Positions 48,243 to 57,776 of a stretch of DNA of 64,000 nucleotides are shown here, piece by piece. A program made the translations under genes and the position numbers. Source of the stretch: Prorocentrum cordatum (Eukaryota > Sar > Dinophyceae > Prorocentrales > Prorocentraceae); NCBI GenBank assembly GCA_963575745.1, contig CAUYUJ010017654.1, positions 30,001 through 94,000 of the forward strand. The letters are read 5' to 3'. The notes below the pieces were generated by a model that searched no databases, was not told where the DNA came from, and saw only the letters and a program-made list of their open reading frames with translations. The first letter of the stretch is position 1, and the number at the start of each line of letters is the position of its first letter.

Positions 48243-51200
48243 ATGCCCGCTGGCGCGACGCCGCCCCGCGGAGCGGCGAAGCCGCCAGGACCGCCGCCGG
48301 CGAAACCGCCGGGCACCCCGCCCCCTGCCGCCGCGGCTGCTTCGGCTGCCAGCGGCGTGGACCCCGCTGCCGCGACCACTCGGATCCCCGGCAGCGAGGG
48401 CGACGAGGCAGCCTACGCCGAGGAGTGGGCTGGCTGGACGGGCGGAGGCTGGTGGCGCCAGGAGAGTTCCAACTGGGACGGGGGCAGAGGACTCGACGCA
48501 GGCCTGTCCAAGACGGCACCAACATACGAGCTGCTCAAGACCGACGGCTACAGAGTCTTTCGTCGAAAGCTAGAGGTCTTCGAGCGCTGCTGCAGGAAGC
48601 GCGGCACCACCGCAATCAGCGAGGGCGCGTTCTTGATCATGAACTCGCTGCAGGGTGAAGCCGCGGAGGCTACGGAGGATATCGACCTGGACCAGCTGGA
48701 GTCCGAGGACGCCTTCAAGCCGCTGTTCCAGGTCCTCGACGAATACTACAAGTACGACAACCAGACCGAGCTGCCAGCCCGCACAGATCAGTTTTTCGGC
48801 AAGTTCGCTCGCCAGGATAAGGAGACGATGAAGCTTTACTGCTTGCGTCACAAGCGAGAGCTGAGGAAGCTCAAGGAGGTCGGTATGGAGATTCCCGACA
48901 TGCTGGCGGGCTGGCACCTCCTCTCACGAGCGGCCGTCCCGCCTTCGGGCGCCGCCCAGGTGCGAAGTCAATGTGCCAATGGCCTCAGTTGGATCAGTGT
49001 GAAGAAGGCCCTACTCGATACATACGGAGCCGAAGCCGTACCCGACAAGCGCGACGTGAAGCGAGTTGAGAGGATGCTGGTCGGGCAGGGTCACAAGGAC
49101 GACGTGCACTACACGAACGATTACGAGGAGTGGGAGCGAGGCCTGAGCTACGAGGACTCATACCTGGAGGAGGAAGAGTACGATTACGACGAATACGAAG
49201 AGTACGACGCTGAAGAGTACGAGGAAGAGGCCGACGTCGCCGAGGAGCTGCCGCAGGACGTGGAAGAAGCCCAGATTGCGTGCGACGAGGCCTACCTCAG
49301 TTTCGTGGATGCGAAGAAGCGTGTAGCGGAGATCGCCAAGTCGAGAGGGTTTTACCCGATTGTAGCTGTCGCGCCTGACAACAACTATCAACACGGCAAG
49401 GGCGCGTCGCGCCCCGCCAAGCCGACGGGCGGCAAGGGCAAGGGCCGCAGCAAAGGCAAAGGCAAAGGCAAGGGCACCGGCTCGCGCCAGGTGTTCAGGC
49501 CGAAAGTGAACATCTTCAACAGGCCCCCGACGGCGACGCCGGCAGGATCGACCGCTACAGGCTCGACACAGCAGCACGGCCCGAGGTTCAAGCGATTCCG
49601 TGGAGGAGGTTTCGTGAAGCCCGATTCGGAGCACGCCGCCATGGTAGAAGACGTGGAGACGCTAGAGTACGCTAACTCGACCGAGGAGGTGTACCTGATG
49701 TCGACTGGCAAGGGCATCAGCGACGGCGGTGCGACGCGACCCGTCATGGGCGACAAGATCTGGGCGCAGTGGGAGGAGCTGCTGCGTTCACGCCAGCTGC
49801 TGCACGAGGTCGAGTACGGCAAGAGCGACCGACGATTTCGATTCGGAGACGGCAAGACGCTGGAGGCCAAACGGTCCGTGACCTTGAACGTGTGGCCGTT
49901 CGGCGTCAAGAAGCAGATCACGATCCATCTCGTCGAGGGGTGGACGCCGCTGCTCATCGCCCGTCCGTGTATGGAAGAGTGGGGTTTGGTCCAGGACTAC
50001 CGCGCCGGCACGTTCATGATGAAGGACCTCCCCGACAAAGGCTGGATGAAGTCCGAGCGAGACGAGAAGGGGCACTTCATCATCGACCTGCTGGGTGGCG
50101 CCGGCAGGCCCACCGACGACGCGATGAACGAGGGCGCGCCGACCGAGGGCGAGCCCAGCAGCGACGACTCGACCGACAAGGAGTCCGAGGCACCGCCGAC
50201 CGAGTCCGAGGACGATTCTGAATCGTCCGACGTGGACCCCGACGCGTACTACCTCGAGACGGTCACCGAGTTTTATGACATCAGCGACAATGACGACGTG
50301 GGAAGTGAGCGGACCCAGGAGTTTTCGGTGGCGGGTTCGAACGAGAGCGCTAAACCGAGCACGATGGACCCCGACACCTACACCGACCTGGCCCTGGCTC
50401 TCGAGCAGGCATGCGACGGCATGAAGGAGATGCTCCGAGGACCCCCGCCGCGCAAGGTCTGGGAGGTATTCGTGGACGCAGGAGGTCTGTCGCAAGCGCT
50501 GCTCGAGTACCCCATGGTGGACGTCATGCAGTTCCGCCTCGAGGACGGCTGGGATTTCTCCAAGCCGAAGGTGATCAAGGCGTTCTTGAGGAAGATCGAC
50601 GTCGAGAGACCCGACGACATCTTCTTCGCACCCCCGTGCAAAGTATGGTGCTCGTGGCAGTACGTGAACGCCTCGCTCTCAGCGGAGCGCGCCGCGGAGA
50701 TCCACGAGGCGAGAGTGCGCGAGGAGAAGACGTTTCTGAAGTTGGTCCGTGACTCGTTCGTGAAGCAGCTGAGTGGAGGCCGACACGCCTACGTGGAAGG
50801 CCCATGGTCAGGAGCGCACTGGAACACCAAGACGTGGAAGGCACTGCCGGGACATCACTGCCGACTGGACCAGTGCCGCCTGGGAGCTAAGTTCCCCATG
50901 AAGGGAGTGGACATGCCGTACCAGAAGCCGACGCGATTGCAGTCCACTAACAAGGAGTTCGTCGATCACATGGGTCTGAGGTGCGAGTGCAGGGGCGAGC
51001 GCGTGACACTACGCGGCAAGCTCGCCCAGCAGGCTCAGAACTACCCCGCACCGATGGCCCGGCGGATGGCCTACCTGATTGCTTACCAGGGCATGGCCGC
51101 CGACATCGACGAGATTTACACAGCCGAGGAAGTGCACAAGGACATCGACGCCATCGAGTACACAGACGTAATGCAGGAGCTGATGAAGCGCTTCAACGTC

Positions 51201-54200
51201 TCGACCATCCGTGCGGTCAAGCGCGCCCACGTCAGCCTGGGACACCCCTCGAATGCGGCGCTGGCCAACGCCATGCGACACGCAGGTGCCCCAGCAGAGT
51301 GGATCCAGTGCGCCAGGCTTTATCAGTGCGAGATTTGCCTCAAGAGACAGCGACCGCGCACCGTGCGCGTGGCCGTGCTCCCGAAGGCCAAGCGCTTCAA
51401 CGAGGTGGTCTGCACCGACGTGTACTACGTTACCTGGAAGACGAAGGAACGGAAGATCCTAGCGATGATGGACGAGTTCACGCGCTACGAGGTTGACTAC
51501 CCTATCGCAAAGGAGACCTTCAAGAAGGAGAAGAAGCTCTTCGAGAAGCTCTGGATCAGCTGGGCCGGCAAGCCCGAGACGATGCGCATGGACATGGGCG
51601 GTTCGCACACGTCCAAGAAGATGCACTCCTGGATGAGCAAGCACGACATCAAGCTCGACCTGATACCGAAGGGCGCGCATCACAAGCTGGGCTTGATGGA
51701 GCGGAACCACGCGGTTCGGAGGGAGCAGCTGAGCAAGTACCACATGCAGTTCCCCGACGACTCGCTCAAGACAGCCCTTCGGATGACGGCCAGCCAGCGC
51801 AACCTACTGCGGAACGTGCACGGGTTCTCACCCGCCATGCTGGTGCTGGGGACTCAGCCCCGCGTGCCGGGCGCCCTCACCGACGAGGACTTCGGCCTGG
51901 CCGAGCAGTCCGCGCTGGTCGACCCGAGGAGCGAGGTGCACGAGATGATGCTGCGGCGTGTCGCCGCCGGCACGGCCTTCATCGAGGCCAACTGCTCGCG
52001 CGCCGTGCGCGCGGCCCTGTTGGCCCGCAGCAGGCCGACCCGGCGAGAATACGAGGTTGGCGAGTGGGTCTACATTTGGAGACCGGAGCCTTCGCGTGGC
52101 CTGGAGAAGTGCCACTGGTTCGGCCCCGCGCTGGTGGTGGCCGTGGAGGCGAAGCGCAACGAGGACGACGTGCTGCACACCTCAGTGGTCTGGGCCACAC
52201 ACGGGTGCGTGATCTACAGGTGCACGGTCGAGCAGCTTCGACCTGAACTGCCGGGCGAGGCCCGCGAGCGCGAGGGCCGCAGGGACGACCCCGACAGTCC
52301 GCTCAGCTTGATCGAGAAGCTGCGCCGCGCATTGAGGCGGACGAAGGGTACCTGCAACTACAGGGACCTGGCGGAGGAGGGGCAGACGCCCCAGTACGAC
52401 GGCAACCTGGACGACATGGGGGACCAGCCGCAGGCGCGGGGACCCGACGTCCAGGAGACAGACATGGAGGAGCCCGGCGAGGCATCGGGGGCAGCTGCAG
52501 CGGCAACTCCCGAGGAGGCTCAGCCTGGCGACACTGGTGGCGTGGAAGCAGTTGATCGAGACTCACCACGTTCCCCAGCAGCTGACGATGGCGCCGCCGC
52601 GAGCGGAAGTGCATCAAGCCATGCAGCGCCAGAGCCCAGCCGGCTCCACATCGAGACGATGGCCAAGAGGAGCGTAGAGGAGGCCGAGAAGCTGGATGGC
52701 GTGCCGCTATCGAAGCGAGCCCGCTTGACGTGGGCCAAGCTGAACCCTCCTGACGAGCACGCCACGCTGCTTGAAGAAGTAGACGACGAGATGCTATTGT
52801 TGGAAGAGTCCACTGAGACGGTCTACATGCTGGCCTTCAAGCGGAAAGCCCCCACCATCGTGGAGGGAAAGCTGACGCCCGAGGAGAAGGAACAATTCTA
52901 CGCAGCGAAGCTGGAGGCCCTCGAGGTGTTCAATCGGAACGACGGCTGGGAGCCCATCAACGAGGAAGACGTGGACCCAGCAGCTTGCTGTCCGTTGCGG
53001 TTCTTGCTGAAGTGGAAGATGAAAGACGGACAGAAGGTGGCTAACGCGCGCGTGCTGTACCAGGGGTTCAAGCATCGCGACGTCGCCGAGGGCCAGCTCG
53101 ACAAGGAGGCGCCGACCTTGAGCAGACTGGGCCGGCACACGGTCATGCTCTGGGCGTCCCTACGGAAGTGGAGGCTGTTCACGGCGGATGTGAAGTCCGC
53201 ATTCCTGCAGGCGGAGGACGTGAGCGTACGCGGACTCAAGCTGTACGCGAGCCCGACGAAGGAGATGAGGGAGATGCTCTCTCAGCAGATCGGCCTGCAG
53301 CCTGGACAGCTGCTGAAGATGATCAAGCCGTGTTTCGGAGACCCGAGGTCGCCGAAGCTCTGGCACTACCGGTCGGATGAAGTCACGAAGGAGATCGGGT
53401 TCAGGAACCACTGGCTTGAGGACTGCCTCTTGCTGTCCCTGCGCCCGGCGAAGGTCGAGGACGACCCGTTCGACGTGTGCAGCTTCGAGGACCAGACCTA
53501 CGTGGTGGACGGCCTGATCGGCAAGCACGTGGACGACTTCATCGGATGCGGCGAGGGAGTCAACTGTGAGGACGACTTGCACACCATGCTGGACAACTCG
53601 GAGTGCTTCCAAGCGAGATTGGGCGCGCTCAACCAGAAGTTCACGTTCGGCAAGTGGGACTTCGGGCCGAGCCTGATCTTCACTGGTGGCGAGGTGGAGC
53701 AGTCTCTCAGCACCTACGCGGTGACCCTGAAGTTCGAGAAGTACCTGCACGCGGTGAAGCCCATCACCATCGAGAAGCACCGCCGGGCGGACCCGACGAG
53801 CGCGCTGACGCCGAGGGAGCTCACCAGTTTCAGGACCCTGAACGGGCAGCTGCAGTGGCCCGCGGCCCAAGGAGTGATGATAGCCGCAGCGACTGTTTCT
53901 TTCAGGGCCGCGGCCACGGGAAGTGCTACGGTGCAGGACCTCCTGGACGCGAACAAGGACCTGCGCTTTCTGAAGGCCAACGCGGACGTGGGACTCTACT
54001 TCGGGTTCGACAAGGCCTGGAGCGAGCTGCGCGTGGGAGGCTACTCCGACGCGAGTTGGGCCAGCCGCCTGGACGGGAGCTCGCAGGGTGGCTATGCGAT
54101 CTTCGTTGGACCCGACGACGACCTGCGAAACGGCAACCCGACACCGTTCGTGGGGGTGGAGTGGGCCTCGAAGAAGCTCGTGCGGCTGTGCAGGAGCTCG

Positions 54201-55166
54201 CTGTCCGCGGAGGCGCAGGCAGCTGCGCTAGGCGTGGATTCGTTGATGTGGGTGAAGATCTACCTGACGCTGAGCTTGCGGCCAGACTTCAAGCCAGACC
54301 AAGCGATGCTGTACCTCGGAGAGTCGCCGTTCATCACGGACGCGAAGTGTCTCTACGACGCCTCAAGGTCAGCCACAGCAGGCCTGGGCATCACGGAGAA
54401 GCGGACAGCCATCGAGGTGAAGATTGTGAACGAACAGATGGAAGAGATCGGAGCAGTGTGGAAGTGGGTGAATACCCAGCAGCAGATGGCGGACGGGTTG
54501 ACGAAGCTCTCCGCGCGCCAGCAGATGGCGGACGTGCTGCGCCGTGGAGTTCACGCTCTACGGTACGACCCGAATTTCGTGGCCGGGAAGAAGCTGACCA
54601 AGCGCGCGATGGAGCAGCGCGAGAAGGAGCTGGACCAGGCTGGAGATGACCTGGCGGACGAGTTTGAGGCAAAGCCAAAGGAGAAGCCCAAGCAGAGGAA
54701 GCGCCATTTCGGCGCGAGTGGTGCGAGGTTGGCGGCAACCTTGGCAGCGAGCGCAGCATCGAGTGCAGCCGGAGAGTTGATGAAGTACACGCCCAGCGGC
54801 GTTGAGCTGTTCAACACACCGGGGCCCGACGACTGGAGCGGCCTGATCACGAAGCTGCTCATGATAGGCATCGTGACATGCCTCATCCTGGCGTTCGGCT
54901 GTGGGTTCTGCGCAGGGGTGTGGTGGATGCACCTGACGAGCAAGACGACGAGCGCAGCCTACAAGACGCTGGAGCTGGAGACGGGACAGATCCCGACCAG
55001 ATCGACGACGGCGGGGACCGCCACGACAGGAACGAGCACGAAGCCGATCAAGCAGAAGAAGACGCGCGACATGTGCTGCCAGGCTCCGACACGCTACAAT
55101 CTCGACCTGGCACAGCCGAGGTTCCAGCCGTTGCCGGAGTACGCCCACGGGGCATTCTTCAGCTGA
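48243..55166 (+). CDS. Copia Gag-Pol polyprotein
   Basis: 2307 residues from the first in-frame ATG. Pro/Ala-rich start; Gag about 97-280; acidic patch about 307-340; Lys-Gly run about 397-414 where a zinc knuckle would be expected (no CCHC). Protease with DGGAT at Asp 494 in place of DSGAT. An extra domain about 741-925 carries PPC at 797-799. Then pre-integrase HHCC zinc (HVSLGHPSN, CEICLKRQ) and integrase Asp1059, Asp1117, Glu1153 with D,D-35-E spacing. RT ADVKSAFLQ (Asp 1649) and HVDDF (1764-1765). RNase H YSDASWAS (Asp 1936). A C-terminal extension has a hydrophobic segment about 2204-2230. The whole coding frame is uninterrupted. Gag and Pol share one frame, so the Gag:Pol ratio must be set some other way. 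Confidence 0.95.
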   Translation: MPAGATPPRGAAKPPGPPPAKPPGTPPPAAAAASAASGVDPAAATTRIPGSEGDEAAYAEEWAGWTGGGWWRQESSNWDGGRGLDAGLSKTAPTYELLKTDGYRVFRRKLEVFERCCRKRGTTAISEGAFLIMNSLQGEAAEATEDIDLDQLESEDAFKPLFQVLDEYYKYDNQTELPARTDQFFGKFARQDKETMKLYCLRHKRELRKLKEVGMEIPDMLAGWHLLSRAAVPPSGAAQVRSQCANGLSWISVKKALLDTYGAEAVPDKRDVKRVERMLVGQGHKDDVHYTNDYEEWERGLSYEDSYLEEEEYDYDEYEEYDAEEYEEEADVAEELPQDVEEAQIACDEAYLSFVDAKKRVAEIAKSRGFYPIVAVAPDNNYQHGKGASRPAKPTGGKGKGRSKGKGKGKGTGSRQVFRPKVNIFNRPPTATPAGSTATGSTQQHGPRFKRFRGGGFVKPDSEHAAMVEDVETLEYANSTEEVYLMSTGKGISDGGATRPVMGDKIWAQWEELLRSRQLLHEVEYGKSDRRFRFGDGKTLEAKRSVTLNVWPFGVKKQITIHLVEGWTPLLIARPCMEEWGLVQDYRAGTFMMKDLPDKGWMKSERDEKGHFIIDLLGGAGRPTDDAMNEGAPTEGEPSSDDSTDKESEAPPTESEDDSESSDVDPDAYYLETVTEFYDISDNDDVGSERTQEFSVAGSNESAKPSTMDPDTYTDLALALEQACDGMKEMLRGPPPRKVWEVFVDAGGLSQALLEYPMVDVMQFRLEDGWDFSKPKVIKAFLRKIDVERPDDIFFAPPCKVWCSWQYVNASLSAERAAEIHEARVREEKTFLKLVRDSFVKQLSGGRHAYVEGPWSGAHWNTKTWKALPGHHCRLDQCRLGAKFPMKGVDMPYQKPTRLQSTNKEFVDHMGLRCECRGERVTLRGKLAQQAQNYPAPMARRMAYLIAYQGMAADIDEIYTAEEVHKDIDAIEYTDVMQELMKRFNVSTIRAVKRAHVSLGHPSNAALANAMRHAGAPAEWIQCARLYQCEICLKRQRPRTVRVAVLPKAKRFNEVVCTDVYYVTWKTKERKILAMMDEFTRYEVDYPIAKETFKKEKKLFEKLWISWAGKPETMRMDMGGSHTSKKMHSWMSKHDIKLDLIPKGAHHKLGLMERNHAVRREQLSKYHMQFPDDSLKTALRMTASQRNLLRNVHGFSPAMLVLGTQPRVPGALTDEDFGLAEQSALVDPRSEVHEMMLRRVAAGTAFIEANCSRAVRAALLARSRPTRREYEVGEWVYIWRPEPSRGLEKCHWFGPALVVAVEAKRNEDDVLHTSVVWATHGCVIYRCTVEQLRPELPGEAREREGRRDDPDSPLSLIEKLRRALRRTKGTCNYRDLAEEGQTPQYDGNLDDMGDQPQARGPDVQETDMEEPGEASGAAAAATPEEAQPGDTGGVEAVDRDSPRSPAADDGAAASGSASSHAAPEPSRLHIETMAKRSVEEAEKLDGVPLSKRARLTWAKLNPPDEHATLLEEVDDEMLLLEESTETVYMLAFKRKAPTIVEGKLTPEEKEQFYAAKLEALEVFNRNDGWEPINEEDVDPAACCPLRFLLKWKMKDGQKVANARVLYQGFKHRDVAEGQLDKEAPTLSRLGRHTVMLWASLRKWRLFTADVKSAFLQAEDVSVRGLKLYASPTKEMREMLSQQIGLQPGQLLKMIKPCFGDPRSPKLWHYRSDEVTKEIGFRNHWLEDCLLLSLRPAKVEDDPFDVCSFEDQTYVVDGLIGKHVDDFIGCGEGVNCEDDLHTMLDNSECFQARLGALNQKFTFGKWDFGPSLIFTGGEVEQSLSTYAVTLKFEKYLHAVKPITIEKHRRADPTSALTPRELTSFRTLNGQLQWPAAQGVMIAAATVSFRAAATGSATVQDLLDANKDLRFLKANADVGLYFGFDKAWSELRVGGYSDASWASRLDGSSQGGYAIFVGPDDDLRNGNPTPFVGVEWASKKLVRLCRSSLSAEAQAAALGVDSLMWVKIYLTLSLRPDFKPDQAMLYLGESPFITDAKCLYDASRSATAGLGITEKRTAIEVKIVNEQMEEIGAVWKWVNTQQQMADGLTKLSARQQMADVLRRGVHALRYDPNFVAGKKLTKRAMEQREKELDQAGDDLADEFEAKPKEKPKQRKRHFGASGARLAATLAASAASSAAGELMKYTPSGVELFNTPGPDDWSGLITKLLMIGIVTCLILAFGCGFCAGVWWMHLTSKTTSAAYKTLELETGQIPTRSTTAGTATTGTSTKPIKQKKTRDMCCQAPTRYNLDLAQPRFQPLPEYAHGAFFS
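50463..51015 (+). other. Extra PPC domain inside copia Pol (methyltransferase-like?)
   Basis: Between protease and pre-integrase. FVDAGGLSQALLEYP (possible cofactor-binding start), LEDGWDFSKP, then DDIFFAPPCKVWCSW with PPC at residues 797-799, YVEGPWSGAHW about 55 residues later, and LDQCRLGAKFPMKG. The order xPPCxxxxxxW ... ExPxSxxxW ... DQC recalls a class I AdoMet-dependent methyltransferase. I recall similar blocks in other dinoflagellate copia-type polyproteins. The enzyme assignment is inference. Confidence 0.5.
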
Positions 55167-55562
55167 TCACTACGACGAGGGGAACCCACGCCTATGGCGA
55201 CGTGGCGGCGATGCCGCACTACCTGAAGTGCTTCGAGAAGCACGACATGCTGAGCGCCGTGGAGGCGCGGACTTGTTTGCCGGGCGAGATCGACCGATCG
55301 CCTGGCTGCTGAAAATAATTAAGGAGATGTACGTCGCTGTCGCGACCGCCGGTGGTTTCACAGTCTTGTCAGACAAGGTTTGTGTCCTGGGACCTGCGGT
55401 GTCAGGGATGTTTGTCTGTTTTAGCTTCGGTCCTGTTCCCGAGCGTTTTGATGCTCTGTTTAGTTTCGAGTTGAGTTTTGTTTCCTGGTAAAGTTCCGGG
55501 GAGCCCTGTTCTAGGCGATGATTGGTTTATAGCGTATCTGTGCTAACTCCTTTTTCCGCCCG
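55167..55562 (+). other. Copia 3' untranslated region
   Basis: About 395 bp between the Gag-Pol stop and the 3' LTR. T/G-rich in the middle (TTTGTGTCC to GAGTTGAGTTTTGTTTCC). The last bases before the LTR are CTCCTTTTTCCGCCCG, pyrimidine-rich, so the expected polypurine tract is absent in the usual place. The nearest purine run is short (GGGGAG near 55498). Confidence 0.7.
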
Positions 55563-55811
55563 TGTCGTTATCACCTTTGTTCTACCGAATTTGTGTATTG
55601 TTTATTCTTGCCAGTGTGTATGCAGATTAGCACAGACGTGAAGTATTGTTTGCAGCGTTGCTGTTCGATTGCCATGTACCATCGCCGTTTGATGTTCAGG
55701 GGCCCCTGAGTCACGTAAAAGGTTGCGTTTTGTTTCATACGGCCGATAATCAAGATTATCATCTCTTTACGACAATCCCGAGTAGACTTCGTGTGCTACC
55801 ATCGGTTGATA
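55563..55811 (+). repeat. Copia 3' LTR
   Basis: 249 bp, no difference from the 5' LTR by reading. Followed directly by the CAGGG duplication (55812-55816). Confidence 0.95.
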
Positions 55812-55816
55812 CAGGG
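55812..55816. repeat. Copia target-site duplication CAGGG (right)
   Basis: Second copy of the duplication at 47936-47940. It lies inside one of the CCAGGGA heptamers enriched in the giant element, next to a GCCCA-CTTCG-TGGGC hairpin. Confidence 0.9.
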
Positions 55817-56975
55817 AGCCCACTTCGTGGGCAGGGTCAGATGGGACCGTGCTGGCATGGGACGTATGTGGTCGGCCCGCGGATACAGCCGTCGTCGCTA
55901 CCAGGGAGAGTTGGTCGCGGTCGATCGTTTCGGCGCTGTCTGTGCCGGGACGCGCCGCTCTGTAGCCCCTGTCGAGCGCAGCATCCGGCATGCTCGTCGC
56001 GTCCACCCCACCTGTCTCCTGCTCATTTCTTCCTGGCTGAAGGCCAGTCCCATCGGTGAGGTTAACGACGTGGGAGCTGGGTGCTACTGCCGTCGTGGTG
56101 CCCGTGCCTCCAGGGAGGGGAGCGGCGGTGTCATGGCGGCAGCCACCTAGTCCGCCTGTGCCGCTGGCTGTGCCAGCCGCACAATCATCGAAGTGTCTTC
56201 TCTGGGTCGGCCCTGTTGCGGAGCCTGGCACTTCCATGACTACGTCGGCGGTGTCGGCCGCTCGCCCGCCGCTGGCCTGGGAATCCGCCTGCTGAGGGGG
56301 GCCCTGAGTTGCTTCACCAGGGATGGCTGGAGGCTCGATGTCGCCGCCACTCGTGGCCACAGTCTCTGCGGCGCTCTCGGCATCCGTCTCTGGTTCTCGA
56401 GCTGAAGGCTCGTCCCTTCTGTAACTGCCAGATACGCCTTGGAGACTCGAGCTGAAGGCTCGTCCCGCCTGTGACTCCCGAGCTGAAGGCTCGTCCCGTC
56501 TGTGACTGTCAGCTTGGGGGGCGGATGAAGGACGGGAGTCCTCGGGATTACGGGGGTGACCAGGGAGCTGATTGGCAGCCGTGCCGCCGTCAGCGCCCAT
56601 CTGTCCATTTGAAGAATCCTGGGCTACCGGCTCGCCCACTCCTGCTGTCTCGCACGGCGCTCCCCGGGCTGAAGGCCCGTCTTCTGTGTGTACCACACTG
56701 GCGTGCCCGGGGGAGGCGGCGGGCGGGGGGCGGAAGCCGTCTTGCCGTCGGCTCACATCAGTGGGAGGGGTCGGCTGTGCGACCGGGACGACGGTCTCCA
56801 CGGTCAAAGGATCGGCCCCTTCGCAGCTGAAGGCTGCTCCTCTCTGTATTGAAGCGTCCAAGGGAGGGCGGTCGGCGGAGTGGGGGCGTGAGCCAAAGGG
56901 ATGTGGATCGGGGACGTGAGCGGACGACGGTCCGTCCACCCACCCATCGTCACCGTGGTCACCCCCTGGGTAGCC
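55812..56975 (-). CDS. First element protein, 5' part (before copia insertion)
   Basis: Open on the minus strand from about 56975 (after TGA 56976-56978) to the copia junction. No early ATG. Pro/Ser/Gly/Glu-rich, probably disordered, with repeated RRDEPSARE peptides encoded by the hairpin repeats at 56397-56500. It is interrupted in frame by the copia element and continues at 47940. The previous frame (56987-57604) ends 12 bases upstream, so one small frame change probably joins them. Confidence 0.6.
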
Positions 56976-57353
56976 TCAAGCATAGGTCAACCCCCCTCGT
57001 CGGTCAAGCTCCTGGGCCGTTCTCCGAGAGCGCCTCTCTGGCGGGAGCTCCTGCGCGGCCCAAATGGGCCTGAGCCTCTCGGGGGATGCTCTTCATCAGG
57101 AACGGGGCCAAGGCCCCCCGTGGTCCTGGTATCGCGCGCGATCCAGTCCTGCCCTTCACCGCCAGGAGAGAAGGATATTGGACGCCCAGCCAGGGGCAGA
57201 GGAAGCGTCGGGGTAAGGGAGGGAAACAGGTCTGGCGGGAAGGAGTCATTGCTGTCAATATCAAACCCAGGGAAGCGACTGAAGGTCGCAGTGTCACTGT
57301 GTCTCGCGGCGCTCACCGTGGCACCCTCAATTCCCGTCCGGCTGAAGGCCGAT
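56036..57353. repeat. Cluster of TGAAG-loop hairpins
   Basis: Short inverted repeats with loop TGAAG and different, complementary stems: CTGGC/GCCAG (56036), CGAGC/GCTCG (three copies, about 56397-56490), CGGGC/GCCCG (56666), GCAGC/GCTGC (56825), GCGAC/GTCGC (57272) and CGGC/GCCG (57340). More copies lie at 31632 (GCAGC/GCTGC), 35895 (GGAGC/GCTCC), 33587 and 39544 (one G:T pair each). Plus-strand sense given. Confidence 0.75.
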
Positions 57354-57604
57354 AGTTCTCGTATGTCTGCTGAGTCGACGGGTACGATCAAGGGATCCAC
57401 GGACGCGATCGGACCGATCGAGCCCGGAGGGTCGCAGGGAGCGAGGGGCGACGGCTGCCCTGGAGGGATGGTATCCTGTGATCCTGGGGGAGGAGGGCTT
57501 GAACCAGCCAGTACGTGGGCCCCCTGGCCATCGACTAGGCTTCCGTCTTCACCCGCAGGGTTCCCAGGGATCCTAGACCTGTCACCGATCGGGTTCCCAT
57601 CCAT
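56987..57604 (-). CDS. N-terminal Pro-rich protein of the giant element
   Basis: 205 codons from ATG 57604 (MDGNPIGDRS), 173 bases downstream of the spliced-leader relic, so it is a good candidate for the first start in the transcript. Pro/Ser/Gly-rich and Arg-rich near the end, with no known domain. Stops 12 bases before the next open frame, which has no ATG; a single frame change would fuse them into one ORF1-like protein. Confidence 0.55.
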   Translation of the reverse strand: MDGNPIGDRSRIPGNPAGEDGSLVDGQGAHVLAGSSPPPPGSQDTIPPGQPSPLAPCDPPGSIGPIASVDPLIVPVDSADIRELSAFSRTGIEGATVSAARHSDTATFSRFPGFDIDSNDSFPPDLFPSLTPTLPLPLAGRPISFSPGGEGQDWIARDTRTTGGLGPVPDEEHPPRGSGPFGPRRSSRQRGALGERPRSLTDEGG

Positions 57605-57776
57605 GCTAAGCCTGACCTGGCAGGCTGGCTGCCGCGCCGCGCCGCTGGGGGAGGTGTAGCCCAGGGAGTCTGATATGGCCGAAGCGCGGCCCGGGGGCAG
57701 CGCGCGGCCCGCAAACTCCTAGGGGATACCCCCTTGGGCTGGGAGACCCGGCCGAGGGGCCAGGGCCCAGAGACGG

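Larger units (their letters stand above)
47941..55811 (+). mobile_element. Ty1/copia LTR retrotransposon, nested, apparently intact
   Basis: 7,871 bp with 249-bp LTRs that read as identical, a primer-binding site, one uninterrupted Gag-Pol frame with domain order protease - integrase - RT - RNase H (the copia order), and a 5-bp duplication. It lies on the plus strand, opposite to the giant element that it interrupts. Identical LTRs mean a recent insertion. No inactivating lesion was seen. A clear polypurine tract before the 3' LTR was not found. Confidence 0.95.

Noticed and set aside
49158-54943. Minus-strand ORFs within the copia Gag-Pol (e.g. 53160-53870, 54558-55148)
   Set aside because: They mirror a GC-rich coding frame, and no domain was recognised on that strand.
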